64,000 nt of DNA from Paenibacillus pectinilyticus. Its GTDB lineage: Bacteria > Bacillota > Bacilli > Paenibacillales > NBRC-103111. A program made the position numbers and the translations under genes. Of this stretch, positions 25,436 to 34,125 are shown one piece after another (the stretch's first letter is position 1; each line of letters starts with the position of its first letter). The stretch is taken from the NCBI RefSeq assembly GCF_001700435.1, contig NZ_LYPC01000002.1, positions 62,001 to 126,000 of the forward strand, given 5' to 3'. A model generated the notes under the pieces. It did not search any database and was not told where the DNA came from. It saw only the letters and a program-made list of their open reading frames with translations.

Positions 25436-25666
25436 TTAATGCCAACCCCAGAAAAACCCATCACGTTCCCATGCTGCTCTTCCGCCATGCAATTTTTTGA
25501 AAATTTTCTTAACCTCTTTGGAAATCGCTTGATTGCCATTCTCATTCACGTAAATAAAGGATTCCCCAAAATTTTTGATAATATGGTCAACGGCATCTTT
25601 TTGATGCAAAATGCCCGCGGATTTCAATTCATTCATCATCCACTCTGCTACTTCATTTGCTGTCAT
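25436..25666 (-). CDS. DUF6953-like small protein
   Basis: About 76 residues. MTANEVAEWMMNELKSAG, FGESFIYVNENGNQAISKEV and the C-terminal WERDGFFWGWH resemble a small family common in Paenibacillus (I believe DUF6953). The function is unknown; a nucleic-acid or protein interaction fold is possible. The start ATG at 25666 follows GAAGGGAG by about 12 bases. A hairpin with a run of six T residues near 25378-25407 probably terminates it. Confidence 0.6.
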   Translation of the reverse strand: MTANEVAEWMMNELKSAGILHQKDAVDHIIKNFGESFIYVNENGNQAISKEVKKIFKKLHGGRAAWERDGFFWGWH

Positions 25667-25853
25667 CGTCTTTTCATTCTCCCTTCGCTTGCCATTCCTA
25701 TATTGTAGCACAGATCGGAATAAATCCGCACTTAACTAGGGACACCAGCACAATCACATGAATCGTCGCCAAGAGTCCATTCCATCCCCTACCAAATGCC
25801 ATATGCTGTGTCGAAAGACAAAGATCAAGTCTTAGAAAGAGAGGGTGAATGAT

Positions 25854-25973
25854 ATGGGTTATGGCGTAGGTGGAGTTGGTGGCGCTTGTGGCGTTGGCGG
25901 CGGTTCGGCAGCTGCAGGTGTTTTGGTTCTTTTCATCTTGTTGGTCATTATCACTAGTGCTTTCGTTATCTAA
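25854..25973 (+). CDS. YjcZ-family small sporulation protein
   Basis: A 39-residue peptide: glycine-rich N-terminus MGYGVGGVGGACGVGGGS followed by a single hydrophobic helix ending ITSAFVI. This is the plan of YjcZ/YhfM-like Bacillales peptides linked to spores. GAGGGTGA precedes the ATG. It has its own terminator. Confidence 0.85.
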   Translation: MGYGVGGVGGACGVGGGSAAAGVLVLFILLVIITSAFVI

Positions 25974-25989
25974 TACTCCTTCCGATACG

Positions 25990-26025
25990 AAAGGGCAGCC
26001 CCTGCTAACAGGTGCTGCCCTTCTT
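25990..26025. terminator. terminator after the YjcZ gene
   Basis: AAGGGCAGC and GCTGCCCTT form a 9-pair stem followed by CTTGTTGTTT. It may work for both converging genes. Confidence 0.8.
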
Positions 26026-26030
26026 GTTGT

Positions 26031-26168
26031 TTAGCTTACTTCTGCCTCAGCTGGCTTGAGAATGGCGGAACCCACGCTCATGAGAATCACTGCGAATAGC
26101 GAGAGCACGCCGATGTTCATCCCCATATGGGACAGCAGTTGACCCGATGGCATACGAAAACGTGACAT
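26031..26168 (-). CDS. putative 45-residue membrane protein
   Basis: Starts with ATG directly after the TAA of the stalk-domain gene (zero spacing), so translation would be by reinitiation; a GAAGG lies about 11 bases upstream. It has a short basic N-terminus, a hydrophobic segment NIGVLSLFAVILMSVGSAIL, and a Lys/Glu tail KPAEAEVS. Not recognised. Real but unproven: the frame is short, though membrane-like and tightly linked. Confidence 0.45.
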   Translation of the reverse strand: MSRFRMPSGQLLSHMGMNIGVLSLFAVILMSVGSAILKPAEAEVS

Positions 26169-27023
26169 TTAGTTATTAACCTTCGGGATCTCAATATCTT
26201 CCTTCGAAGAACTTCCTATGGAATAATCGAATGTACCATCCGTTTTGGTGATTGGATTCAACGTAATGGTGCTTCGGAAGAAATGACCACTATCTGTCAG
26301 TAAATAACTGTAGGTGTTCTCTGCAGGCATCTTATCGAGGATAATCGGGGTCCATGAAAGAACCACTTTATTGATCTCGAAATAGCGATATTGATCTACA
26401 AAAGCCTTCAAGACCTTTAGCTTGGTTGGATCCATCTCTCCAGTAATAACGAGTGGATCGAAATTCGTATACGATATGGTTGGGGACTCGTTCCCCACAG
26501 CCGTTTTCAATTCAGCCTCGCTCACATATAACTCTCCGGTATATTTCTCTTTCGCTTTACGCATGCCTTCGGTTCGAATGCCCATCCGCTGGAGATCAAC
26601 TATCCGATAATACGTTTGATCCGCCATATTGATCAACATTGGGTAAGTCGCCCCGCGATAATCCATATACTGCGCATATGGGAATTGCAGCGTCATTTCT
26701 GTGTAATTCGTTTGATTTCCTTCTGTCGGTTGATTCGGATTGACTCGTTGGTTGATATAGATCGTTTTCGTGCTTTCTGTCCAATTTACAATAGAACCCA
26801 AATAACCACTCAACTCTTTAACAGGTAAGTAACTTGTATTATTGTAAATCAAAGGGGGGGATTCAAGTTTTATGTCTTTTCCATTTACAACCACTTTGAA
26901 ATCGCTTCGGAGATAGGCATCAACACGCTGCAGCACGTCCTGTGCATACACACCCGCCCCAAAACAAGTTCCCATTAAGGTTCCGATGATTGCAATTTTT
27001 GACCATTTCGGTATCTTCTTCAT
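26169..27023 (-). CDS. stalk-domain (copper amine oxidase N-like) secreted protein
   Basis: 284 residues with a signal peptide (KWSKIAIIGTLMGTCFGAGVYA). The copper-amine-oxidase N-terminal 'stalk' domain follows at about 40-95 (VVVNGKDIKL, YLPVKELSGYLG, VNWTESTKTIYI). The C-terminal part is unique. These domains are abundant in Paenibacillus surface proteins and do not imply oxidase activity. Possibly co-transcribed with the tiny membrane protein that abuts its stop. Confidence 0.8.
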   Translation of the reverse strand: MKKIPKWSKIAIIGTLMGTCFGAGVYAQDVLQRVDAYLRSDFKVVVNGKDIKLESPPLIYNNTSYLPVKELSGYLGSIVNWTESTKTIYINQRVNPNQPTEGNQTNYTEMTLQFPYAQYMDYRGATYPMLINMADQTYYRIVDLQRMGIRTEGMRKAKEKYTGELYVSEAELKTAVGNESPTISYTNFDPLVITGEMDPTKLKVLKAFVDQYRYFEINKVVLSWTPIILDKMPAENTYSYLLTDSGHFFRSTITLNPITKTDGTFDYSIGSSSKEDIEIPKVNN

Positions 27024-27242
27024 TGTTGTCCTCCTGTATCTTTCCAGTGATCGTTGCTTAAATGGTTCGACAAATCCCTAAATTTACCTGCTTTTTTCGA
27101 CAAAATCGGTCTTATGGCCTATGTGTCCTTTCTACGAATCTCGCAATCAATTGCGGGAAGTCTTAATTTCCTTTAGAATAGTTCTAATAAACGGCTACGC
27201 CAATCTTTTGAAAAACAGACATTGAAATGAGGACTCTAAGCG

Positions 27243-27881
27243 ATGAGTTTTACAGGATTTACACAGCATGATTTCGATACCTTTTCCATTGAAGGCCTAG
27301 ACGGCCGTATGGTCGCGATCCGCGAGCGGATTCAGCCTAAATTTAAAGCGCTAGGCGATGTACTGGCAGCAGACTTATCCGTGCAATCCGGAACCGAAAT
27401 GTTCCTTCATATCGCGAAGCATCTGAGACGCAAAATTAATCCGCCAGTCGATACATGGATGGCCATCTGTCCTTACAAGCGCGGTTACAAGCAAGTCCCT
27501 CACTTCCAAGTCGGTCTCTTCGATGATCGTGTTTTTATTTGGCTGGCACTCATTTATGAGCTTCCGAACAAGGGCAACATCGCGACGACGTATATGAACA
27601 ATTTGGACCACATTCAAGCCGAGATTCCGGCCGATTTCCTTCTATCCTTTGACCATATGAAAAAAGATGCGACACCCGTGTCCGAACTTAACGCTGACGG
27701 TTGGCATGAAGCTTTAACCCGCTTCCGTGATGTCAAAAAAGCAGAGCTGCTCATCGGCAGAAACCTCCGCTTCGATGATCCGATTCTTACTAATCCTGCA
27801 GCCTTAGAACAGTTGATTGAACAAACATTCCAGAAGCTGCTCCCATTGTACAAGCTTGCCGTGAACACTCCCGCTGTCTAA
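27243..27881 (+). CDS. DUF1054 / UPF0637 family protein (YktB-like)
   Basis: 212 residues resembling B. subtilis YktB across the length: GFTQHDFDTFSIEGLDGRM, HIAKHLRRKINPPVDTW, ICPYKRGYKQVPHFQVGL and the C-terminal FQKLLPLYKLA. It is a cytoplasmic protein of unknown function. GAGGACTC lies 8 bases before the ATG. Single gene with no obvious regulator. Confidence 0.88.
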   Translation: MSFTGFTQHDFDTFSIEGLDGRMVAIRERIQPKFKALGDVLAADLSVQSGTEMFLHIAKHLRRKINPPVDTWMAICPYKRGYKQVPHFQVGLFDDRVFIWLALIYELPNKGNIATTYMNNLDHIQAEIPADFLLSFDHMKKDATPVSELNADGWHEALTRFRDVKKAELLIGRNLRFDDPILTNPAALEQLIEQTFQKLLPLYKLAVNTPAV

Positions 27882-27992
27882 TTCAGCAAATATTTATGTT
27901 AAATTAAGGTTATTTTTAAGTAAAATGAGGCACTCCTGCACAGACTAAGTCCTGTAATTCCTATTCAACAGGAAAGGAGGCCTCGAACAGAC

Positions 27993-28673
27993 ATGAAAAC
28001 AAACACAATGACCAAATTTCTGGTCAGCTCTATCGCTTTCTCCTTTATCTTAGGAGGCAGCCTCACCGCAGTCGCGCAAAACCCTGATTCCGAAGGGCAA
28101 ATGGCCGCTCAAACGCAGCAGCTTGATGAAAAGGGGCAAGGCGGACACCATAAACGCAAATGGCCGATTATTGAAGAATCTGCCACCGTCATCGGTGTCG
28201 ACAAAGAAGCTCTCGTCAAATCGCTGAAAAGCGGTAAAAGCATCGTTGAAGCAGCCGCAGCCAAAGGGATCTCAGAAGCCGATCTCACAGCTAAACTGCA
28301 ACAGTTACGGACAACGAAGATTGAAGCCGCTGTGAAAGACGGCAAGCTGACAGCTGATCAAGGCGAGCACATGAAACAAAAGCTCACTGAGCATTTGAAG
28401 TTCATTCTCAATGAGAAAAATCTGCTGGCTGGTCACCCTGGGCATGGTAAGCACAAATACGGCTTGAAGCCGGACACGGAGAAGCTTGCCAAATCTCTCG
28501 GGATGACTAAGGACGAGCTGCGCACACAGCTGCATGCCGGCAAATCATTAGCGGAAATTGCGCAAGCCAAAGGGATTTCCAAGGACAAGCTAGTGGTATC
28601 CATCAAGGATCAGTTAACCCCTTCCATCGAGAAGTGGGTTGATCACAAAATGGAACCAAAGGCGAACAAGTAA
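27993..28673 (+). CDS. secreted protein with two helical repeats
   Basis: 226 residues with an N-terminal signal peptide (FLVSSIAFSFILGGSLTAVA). Two related repeats follow: about 58-92 (IGVDKEALVKSLKSGKSIVE, AAAKGIS) and about 168-202 (LGMTKDELRTQLHAGKSLAE, AQAKGIS). A His/Lys-rich linker AGHPGHGKHKYG lies between. This GKS-A-KGIS pattern occurs in secreted Bacillales proteins of unknown role. The ribosome site AAAGGAGG is strong. A terminator follows at 28691. Confidence 0.75.
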   Translation: MKTNTMTKFLVSSIAFSFILGGSLTAVAQNPDSEGQMAAQTQQLDEKGQGGHHKRKWPIIEESATVIGVDKEALVKSLKSGKSIVEAAAAKGISEADLTAKLQQLRTTKIEAAVKDGKLTADQGEHMKQKLTEHLKFILNEKNLLAGHPGHGKHKYGLKPDTEKLAKSLGMTKDELRTQLHAGKSLAEIAQAKGISKDKLVVSIKDQLTPSIEKWVDHKMEPKANK

Positions 28674-28690
28674 ATGATCGTGACCTACAT

Positions 28691-28738
28691 AAAGAGGCAT
28701 TCCGGTATTTCGACGGGATGCCTCTTTGTTTTTATTTT
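28691..28738 (+). terminator. terminator after the repeat-containing secreted protein
   Basis: AAAGAGGCAT...ATGCCTCTTT stem with a CCG/CGG inner pairing, followed by GTTTTTATTTT. Confidence 0.8.
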
Positions 28739-28744
28739 CAAAAA

Positions 28745-28758
28745 TGAGTGATTACTCA
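28745..28758. promoter_or_regulatory. TetR-type operator copy 1
   Basis: TGAGTGATTACTCA: 5-base arms TGAGT/ACTCA around a 4-base centre. An identical copy lies 62 bases downstream, before the ABC exporter operon that carries a TetR gene. Confidence 0.65.
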
Positions 28759-28806
28759 CTTCACATTGGCATACAGTTGTCGTATGATAGGAATACAGGG
28801 AGTTCG

Positions 28807-28820
28807 TGAGTGATTACTCA
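28807..28820. promoter_or_regulatory. TetR-type operator copy 2
   Basis: Identical TGAGTGATTACTCA with 6-base arms when the flanking G and C are counted, 26 bases before the ABC ATPase start. With copy 1 it brackets the region holding the promoter. Confidence 0.65.
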
Positions 28821-28846
28821 CTTTACTTTAAAAGAAGAAGGTGTGC

Positions 28847-29584
28847 ATGATGGAGACCCTAAGTCCCGCATCCATTCAAGTTCAAACGGTCAGCAAGCAG
28901 TTTGGTGAAAAAGTCGTTTTGAAGGATATTACGCTCTCCGTGCCTCGAGCAAGCATTTTCGGACTCCTAGGTCCCTCAGGTTCAGGCAAAACGACGCTCG
29001 TACGCATGATCGCTGGTATTGATGCTCCTTCTTCAGGGGACGTGCATGTACTCGGTCAGAAGATGCCGCAGCTCGCTATGTTATCGCAAATCGGCTATAT
29101 GGCGCAATCGGATGCCTTGTATGCGGAGTTAACCGCGCAGGAGAACCTTGCGTTTTTCGCAGCGCTCTATGGACTCAAAGGTGCCAAATGTAAACAGCGT
29201 ATACAGGAAGTTATGGCACTGGTTGATTTGAGCGCTCATTTGAAAAAGCAGGTAAGTAATTACTCTGGCGGGATGAAAAGACGGCTCTCACTTGCAATTG
29301 CCTTACTACATGAGCCCAGCATCCTCATCCTCGATGAACCAACCGTAGGGATTGACCCCGTCTTGCGTAAATCGATTTGGCAGGAGTTAACGAATCTGAG
29401 TCAGCAGGGAACCACCATTCTTTTGACCACGCATGTGATGGATGAAGCAGACAAATGTCATCAGCTCGGCATGATTCGCGATGGGGTTCTCACTGCAGTT
29501 GGCACGCCAGGTGAGCTTAAACAAGCCACCTCAACTTCGACCATTGAAGAAGCATTTTTAGTGTATGGAGGTGCTGGTGCATGA
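28847..29584 (+). CDS. ABC-2 exporter ATP-binding protein
   Basis: About 245 residues. Walker A GPSGSGKTTLVRMI, Q-loop YMAQSDALY, signature NYSGGMKRRLSLAIAL, Walker B ILILDEPTVGID and switch His TTHVMDEAD are complete. It belongs to the DrrA/YadG-like drug-resistance subgroup. The ATG at 28847 lies 5 bases after AAGAAGG. Its stop overlaps the permease start by 4 bases. The TetR gene third in the operon suggests induction by an exported toxic compound. Confidence 0.93.
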   Translation: MMETLSPASIQVQTVSKQFGEKVVLKDITLSVPRASIFGLLGPSGSGKTTLVRMIAGIDAPSSGDVHVLGQKMPQLAMLSQIGYMAQSDALYAELTAQENLAFFAALYGLKGAKCKQRIQEVMALVDLSAHLKKQVSNYSGGMKRRLSLAIALLHEPSILILDEPTVGIDPVLRKSIWQELTNLSQQGTTILLTTHVMDEADKCHQLGMIRDGVLTAVGTPGELKQATSTSTIEEAFLVYGGAGA

Positions 29585-30609
29585 GAGTCCGCGCGATTGT
29601 AATTCGTATTCTTCGTCAGTTTTTCCATGATAAGCGAACACTGATGATGATGTTGGTTGCCCCTATGTTAATTTTATTCCTGATGTCCTTAGTGTTCAAT
29701 GGCAACACCTACGTTCCTAAATTAGGCGCGGTGAATGTGCCTGCTCCTCTCATTCAAAAACTGCAGGATCTTAACGCAGAAGTCACCGTCTATACCGCTG
29801 AGGCTGCGCAAGAGGCTCTAAGCGATGTTAAACTTGACGCAGTTATTAGTATGGATAACGCAACGCCGCACTTAACGCTTGAAGGCAGCGATCCTAGCAA
29901 GAACAAGGCTGTACTCTTCCTGCTTCAGAAAGCGTTGCAAAACGCAGGTCCAGCAAACACCACAGCGCTCACTCCTGCAATTACGTACTTACACGGAGCA
30001 GCCGATATGGCCGCTTTTGACAATTTCGGACCCGTTCTCATCGGCTTCTTCGTCTTTTTCTTTGTCTTCTTGCTGTCAGGCGTATCATTCCTCCGCGAAC
30101 GCACGGGCGGCACCCTAGAACGCTTACTAGCGACGCCTCTACGCAGATGGGAAATCGTCGTTGGGTATATTCTCGGTTTTGGCATCTTCACAACCTTGCA
30201 GGCTACGTTGATTGCTTGGTTTGCGACAAGTGTTCTCGGCCTTATGTTAGCTGGCTCGTTCTGGTACGTGCTGCTCATCACTTTGTTGTTGGCGCTAGCC
30301 GCGCTCTCCCTGGGCACACTGATTTCCGCTTTTGCAAACAATGAGTTCCAAATGATTCAGTTCATTCCGCTCATTATCGTGCCACAAGTGTTCTTCTCCG
30401 GCTTATTCAGTCTGGATACGATGTCTATCTATCTGCGTTGGATTGGTCACCTAATGCCGCTTTATTACGGCGCTGATGCCTTGCGGAATATTATGATCCG
30501 CGGTGCTGGATGGGATCGCATTTGGCTAGATGTGCTGGTGCTCTTTTCATTCACGATTGTCTTTATGTTCTTGAATATAGTGGCATTGAAGAAGCATCGT
30601 AAGATATAA
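29581..30609 (+). CDS. ABC-2 exporter permease
   Basis: 342 residues with one N-terminal membrane segment, an extracellular domain of about 130 residues (YVPKLGAVNVPAPLIQKL onward), then five or so membrane segments (IGFFVFFFVFLLSGVSF onward). LRERTGGTLERLLATPLRRWEIVVGY is the cytoplasmic coupling loop typical of ABC2_membrane proteins (YhgE/DrrB class; the run here spans about residues 176-200). The start overlaps the ATPase stop by 4 bases, so the two subunits form one exporter. Confidence 0.9.
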   Translation: MRVRAIVIRILRQFFHDKRTLMMMLVAPMLILFLMSLVFNGNTYVPKLGAVNVPAPLIQKLQDLNAEVTVYTAEAAQEALSDVKLDAVISMDNATPHLTLEGSDPSKNKAVLFLLQKALQNAGPANTTALTPAITYLHGAADMAAFDNFGPVLIGFFVFFFVFLLSGVSFLRERTGGTLERLLATPLRRWEIVVGYILGFGIFTTLQATLIAWFATSVLGLMLAGSFWYVLLITLLLALAALSLGTLISAFANNEFQMIQFIPLIIVPQVFFSGLFSLDTMSIYLRWIGHLMPLYYGADALRNIMIRGAGWDRIWLDVLVLFSFTIVFMFLNIVALKKHRKI

Positions 30610-30646
30610 TGAAAGGATGTCCTTATAGTGAAAAGAGGTGAATGCA

Positions 30647-31306
30647 ATGTCCGATATCGAGCCCTGGTTAACTGAACTGTTGCGTCTGAACGATGAAGAA
30701 GAGAAAATGACCGATAAACAGATCAAGATTGTTCAAGCGGCCGTGGAGATTTTCTCTGAGAAAGGTTTTGCAGGCTCCTCAACGAGCGAGATTGCCCAGA
30801 AAGCCGGCGTCGCCGAGGGAACCATTTTCCGACATTACAAAACGAAGAAAGAACTGCTCCTCTCCATCGTCGCCCCCATGATGACGAAACTGATCGCACC
30901 GTTTGCGGTCAAAGATTTCACCAAGATCTTGGAGGCAGACTATCCCAATGTAGAACAATTCTTACGCGCGATTACTGTGAATCGCTTAGAATTTGCACGT
31001 AAACATTTTCCCGTGATCAAAATCTTCATGCATGAGATCCCGTTTCATACGGAACTTCGCGAACAATTCAAAGAGACCGTCGCTGTTCTCGTTTTAGAAA
31101 AGGCCTATAAAGCGATCCGCCACTTTCAGGAAAAAGGGCAGATCATCGAGATGCCTGCGCCATCGAGCATGCGTCTGATCGCTTCCACGATTATCGGTCT
31201 TCTCATCACTCGTTTTCTACTCGCACCTGATTCCGAGTGGGATGAGGCGAAGGAAATCGATTACACGATTAATTTCATCATGTACGGATTATCGCCGCGA
31301 GCATAG
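30647..31306 (+). CDS. TetR-family repressor of the exporter operon
   Basis: About 219 residues. The N-terminal HTH (QIKIVQAAVEIFSEKGF, SSTSEIAQKAGVAEGTIFRH) is preceded by about 30 extra residues. The C-terminal ligand domain is helical. The ATG at 30647 follows AGAGGTG by 6 bases; an in-frame start at 30638 is possible. It is third gene of the operon and likely binds the twin palindromes at 28745 and 28807. Confidence 0.9.
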   Translation: MSDIEPWLTELLRLNDEEEKMTDKQIKIVQAAVEIFSEKGFAGSSTSEIAQKAGVAEGTIFRHYKTKKELLLSIVAPMMTKLIAPFAVKDFTKILEADYPNVEQFLRAITVNRLEFARKHFPVIKIFMHEIPFHTELREQFKETVAVLVLEKAYKAIRHFQEKGQIIEMPAPSSMRLIASTIIGLLITRFLLAPDSEWDEAKEIDYTINFIMYGLSPRA

Positions 31307-31311
31307 TGAAT

Positions 31312-31355
31312 AAAAGGACTCCCCTGAGAGTGGATACTCTTGAGGGAGTCCTTTT
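31312..31355 (+). terminator. terminator of the ABC exporter-TetR operon
   Basis: A long stem AAAAGGACTCCCCT / AGGGAGTCCTTTTT with inner AGAG/CTCT pairing. Strong. Confidence 0.85.
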
Positions 31356-31420
31356 TGGGTTGGGGGTTGAGGCTATGTGTTGAGATCAACAGCCGCACTG
31401 TCTCACCACCTGACTCCCAT

Positions 31421-31475
31421 AAAAAAAGCCGCACACCCCCTACTCCATTCCGGAGATAAAAGGGGTGTACAGCTT
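31421..31475 (-). terminator. terminator of the MFS pair
   Basis: Minus strand GCTGTACACCCC...GGGGGTGTGCGGC stem followed by TTTTTTTAT, just after the stop at 31487. Confidence 0.8.
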
Positions 31476-31486
31476 GTCTCAACAAC

Positions 31487-32656
31487 CTATACCGCTCGCT
31501 GAACACTCGACTCACGGTCAACCAAGATAAACCGCTGCAGCAACAAGATCGCTGCTAGACAGAGCACGCCGCCGATAATGAACGGCAGCGAGTGAGCGAT
31601 CGCGAACACCGCGCCGCCAAGGAGCGGGCCTGCGATGCGGCCCAGGCTGTCCATGGAGGAGCTGAGTCCCGTCGCGACGCCTTGACCAACCTTCGTACGC
31701 TGCGTAATCAGCGACGTCACACACGGGCGTATCAGCGCGTTTCCTGCGCCGAAGACCGATAAGTAAATCGCAGCGGTAACGACGCTGCTGGAGTACAGCA
31801 GCAAGAAGAAACCTGCTGCTGAGAGCACTAGCCCGACGCCGATAACGAATTGTTCGGCGCCTTGCTTCACTAGGCGGCGTACAACGCCGCCTTGGATCAA
31901 GGCACCAACGATGCCGCTGGCGAGGAACATCATCCCGATGTCGAACGGTGTTGCGCCGATTTTGTCCATTTGATAATACTGGAGTGTGGCTTCAAGACCT
32001 GCCAGCGTAAAGGAAACGAAGAACGAAAGCACATACAGATATTTCGATGCGCCCGCGAAGGCTGTCCAACGGGATGGCGCTTTTTCCTTCACGGATCTCC
32101 GTTTATCCACTGTCAAGGATTCTTTCAGAATACCTGCCGCCAATAAGAACGAAGCAAAAGCAAGTGCGGATGCCACGAAGAATGGCGTGTAGGTTCCCCA
32201 GCGGCTTACGATCCCGCCAACAGCGGGTCCGAAGATAAAGCCTAGGCCGATCGACATCCCGACCATGCCCATCCCTTTCGTCCGATTCTCCACCGTCGTG
32301 ATATCCGCTACATAAGCTACCGCACAGGCTGTTGCTGCACCTGAGAATAAGCCGCCAAGAATACGGGATACGTACATGACCCAGAGGTGATCATTCGCAA
32401 AGCCAAAAATCAAAAAGCTAACACTAAACCCTAACAATCCGATAAGAATGATAGGTCTACGTCCGATGCGATCCGATAACCCTCCCCAGATGGGAGACAT
32501 CAGGAAGGAAGCTGCGGAATAGACCGAGAGAAGCAAGGCATTGTGATACTGAGCACCTGCGCCCTTGACTACCTCAGGCAAAACAGGAATGATAATTCCG
32601 AATCCGATAAAGATCGTCATCAGCAACAACATGATGATTCCAATCTGTTTATTCAT
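31487..32656 (-). CDS. MFS efflux transporter, TetA/multidrug type
   Basis: 389 residues, twelve predicted membrane helices. MLLLMTIFIGFGIIIPVLP is helix 1; the loop 2-3 signature GGLSDRIGRRPIILIGLLG is the DHA1 family motif; GMVGMSIGLGFIFGPAVGG is the drug/H+ antiporter motif C, so it is an exporter. Substrate unknown. It starts 33 bases after the upstream MFS gene. The 3' half has high G+C relative to its surroundings. Confidence 0.9.
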   Translation of the reverse strand: MNKQIGIIMLLLMTIFIGFGIIIPVLPEVVKGAGAQYHNALLLSVYSAASFLMSPIWGGLSDRIGRRPIILIGLLGFSVSFLIFGFANDHLWVMYVSRILGGLFSGAATACAVAYVADITTVENRTKGMGMVGMSIGLGFIFGPAVGGIVSRWGTYTPFFVASALAFASFLLAAGILKESLTVDKRRSVKEKAPSRWTAFAGASKYLYVLSFFVSFTLAGLEATLQYYQMDKIGATPFDIGMMFLASGIVGALIQGGVVRRLVKQGAEQFVIGVGLVLSAAGFFLLLYSSSVVTAAIYLSVFGAGNALIRPCVTSLITQRTKVGQGVATGLSSSMDSLGRIAGPLLGGAVFAIAHSLPFIIGGVLCLAAILLLQRFILVDRESSVQRAV

Positions 32657-32689
32657 GATGCTTTAAGCCTCCAAACCAATTCTTTTTCC

Positions 32690-33952
32690 TTATCGTACCA
32701 TACCTTTTTTGGGGATGGAAATGAACATTTGAAGAACAAGTAACCCCACGAGCACAAATCCGCTCATTAAGAAAGGCGCATGATACCCATACACGTCCCA
32801 CAGCTTACCGGAGACAATAGGGCCAACAATCATTCCAAGCCCTTCGATGGTGAGAAAAAAGCCCCATACCGCCCCTCTCTTCTCTGGTGGAATAGCGGAT
32901 GCAATCAGTGCATTCCATGATGGAATGATGAACGCGTAGCCCACACCAAGCGCAGCCACTACGAAGTAGAGTACACTCATCGTTTTGACATACGTAAACA
33001 ACAACAGGGCTGCCGCACTTAAGGAGAAGCCAATCAACAGAAATGGGCGAATACCCATACGGTCTACCATTTTACCCATTGGCACTAGGAAAATAACGGT
33101 CACCGCTCCCCCAGCGATGAGGAACATACTGTACTGAAAGGAAGAAAGCTTCAGCACTTCTTTGGCATAAAGCGTTAATATTGGCGTCAGAATTCCTAAT
33201 GCAAAGGTCTGCGCAAACATCGCAGGAAACATCAACGGGCTCACCGACATCGATTTGCGAACCTCTCTAAGATAGGAAGAGACTCTGCTCATCCATGGTT
33301 GATGATGTTGGCTCAACGACTGAATAACTGCATGCTCCTCCTTGGGCAACTCCGTGTCAGCCCCTCGTTGTTTACGCGGAAGCATTAGGGCAACTAGAAC
33401 GACAACCGTCATACAGCCGATCAGCAGCTTAAAAGCTAGCCCATAGTCATTGGAACCAACAAAGAAATTGATCGCCACTGGACCTAACCCAACCCCAGAT
33501 AACCAAGCCATATAAACCACGCTCATGATTGTCGCTTTCCCCTTGTCACCCGCAACCTCCGTCGTTCCAGTGATTACGCAAGGCCATAAAGGGGCTGTCC
33601 CGAAGCCAAGCAGCGCGCAGCCGATAATCATCCAGATATATTGCGAAGTAATCGCCATCAGAACAACGGAAAGGAACGTCAACAATACGCCTGTCAACAT
33701 CGTGACCCGATAACCCAGCTTATCAATGATCCAACCCACAGGTGTGCGTAACACATTATCGCCGATATATTGGGCCGCTAACGTCCATCCAATAATAAAA
33801 GCGGAAGCACCTAAGTTCGTTTTCATATAGACCGGCAGAATGGTTAAGAGCAGCGCTCCCTTTACAAATTCAACAACAAACATGATAATTAACAATTCCA
33901 TCACAAATGGGGAGAACAACCGATTATTCCGCCATTTTTGCATCCAAATCAT
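32690..33952 (-). CDS. MFS transporter
   Basis: 420 residues, twelve membrane helices with a long central loop (about residues 195-235, hydrophilic). The loop 2-3 region is DNVLRTPVGWIIDKLGYRVT, a divergent MFS signature; GFFLTIEGLGMIVGPIVSGK lies near the C-terminus. It is upstream of and co-directional with a second, unrelated MFS gene, so they probably share a transcript. Substrate unknown. Confidence 0.88.
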   Translation of the reverse strand: MIWMQKWRNNRLFSPFVMELLIIMFVVEFVKGALLLTILPVYMKTNLGASAFIIGWTLAAQYIGDNVLRTPVGWIIDKLGYRVTMLTGVLLTFLSVVLMAITSQYIWMIIGCALLGFGTAPLWPCVITGTTEVAGDKGKATIMSVVYMAWLSGVGLGPVAINFFVGSNDYGLAFKLLIGCMTVVVLVALMLPRKQRGADTELPKEEHAVIQSLSQHHQPWMSRVSSYLREVRKSMSVSPLMFPAMFAQTFALGILTPILTLYAKEVLKLSSFQYSMFLIAGGAVTVIFLVPMGKMVDRMGIRPFLLIGFSLSAAALLLFTYVKTMSVLYFVVAALGVGYAFIIPSWNALIASAIPPEKRGAVWGFFLTIEGLGMIVGPIVSGKLWDVYGYHAPFLMSGFVLVGLLVLQMFISIPKKGMVR

Positions 33953-34036
33953 CTGATTTCTCCTTTAATTCGCCTATTTGAGTCACTCGCTGTTATTTTG
34001 ACCCCTTTCGGCGCAAACTATTTTGAAAAAATTAAC

Positions 34037-34064
34037 TTGCATGAAATCTCTAGTTTGATATACT
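34037..34064 (+). promoter_or_regulatory. sigma-A promoter of speA
   Basis: TTGCAT (34037-34042), 16-base spacer, TATACT (34059-34064), 61 bases before the GTG start. Confidence 0.55.
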
Positions 34065-34125
34065 CATTTTGTTTGTTGCATCACGAAGGACAAGCAATCC
34101 ACGATAGAAGGGAAGCGATAATCAG

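Noticed and set aside
25363..25545. 60-codon minus-strand frame overlapping the DUF6953-like gene
   Set aside because: No ribosome site, biased composition, overlaps both the better-supported gene and its terminator.
31487..33952. Two MFS genes as a tandem duplication
   Set aside because: Sequences share only general MFS features; loop signatures and lengths differ, so they are separate family members.
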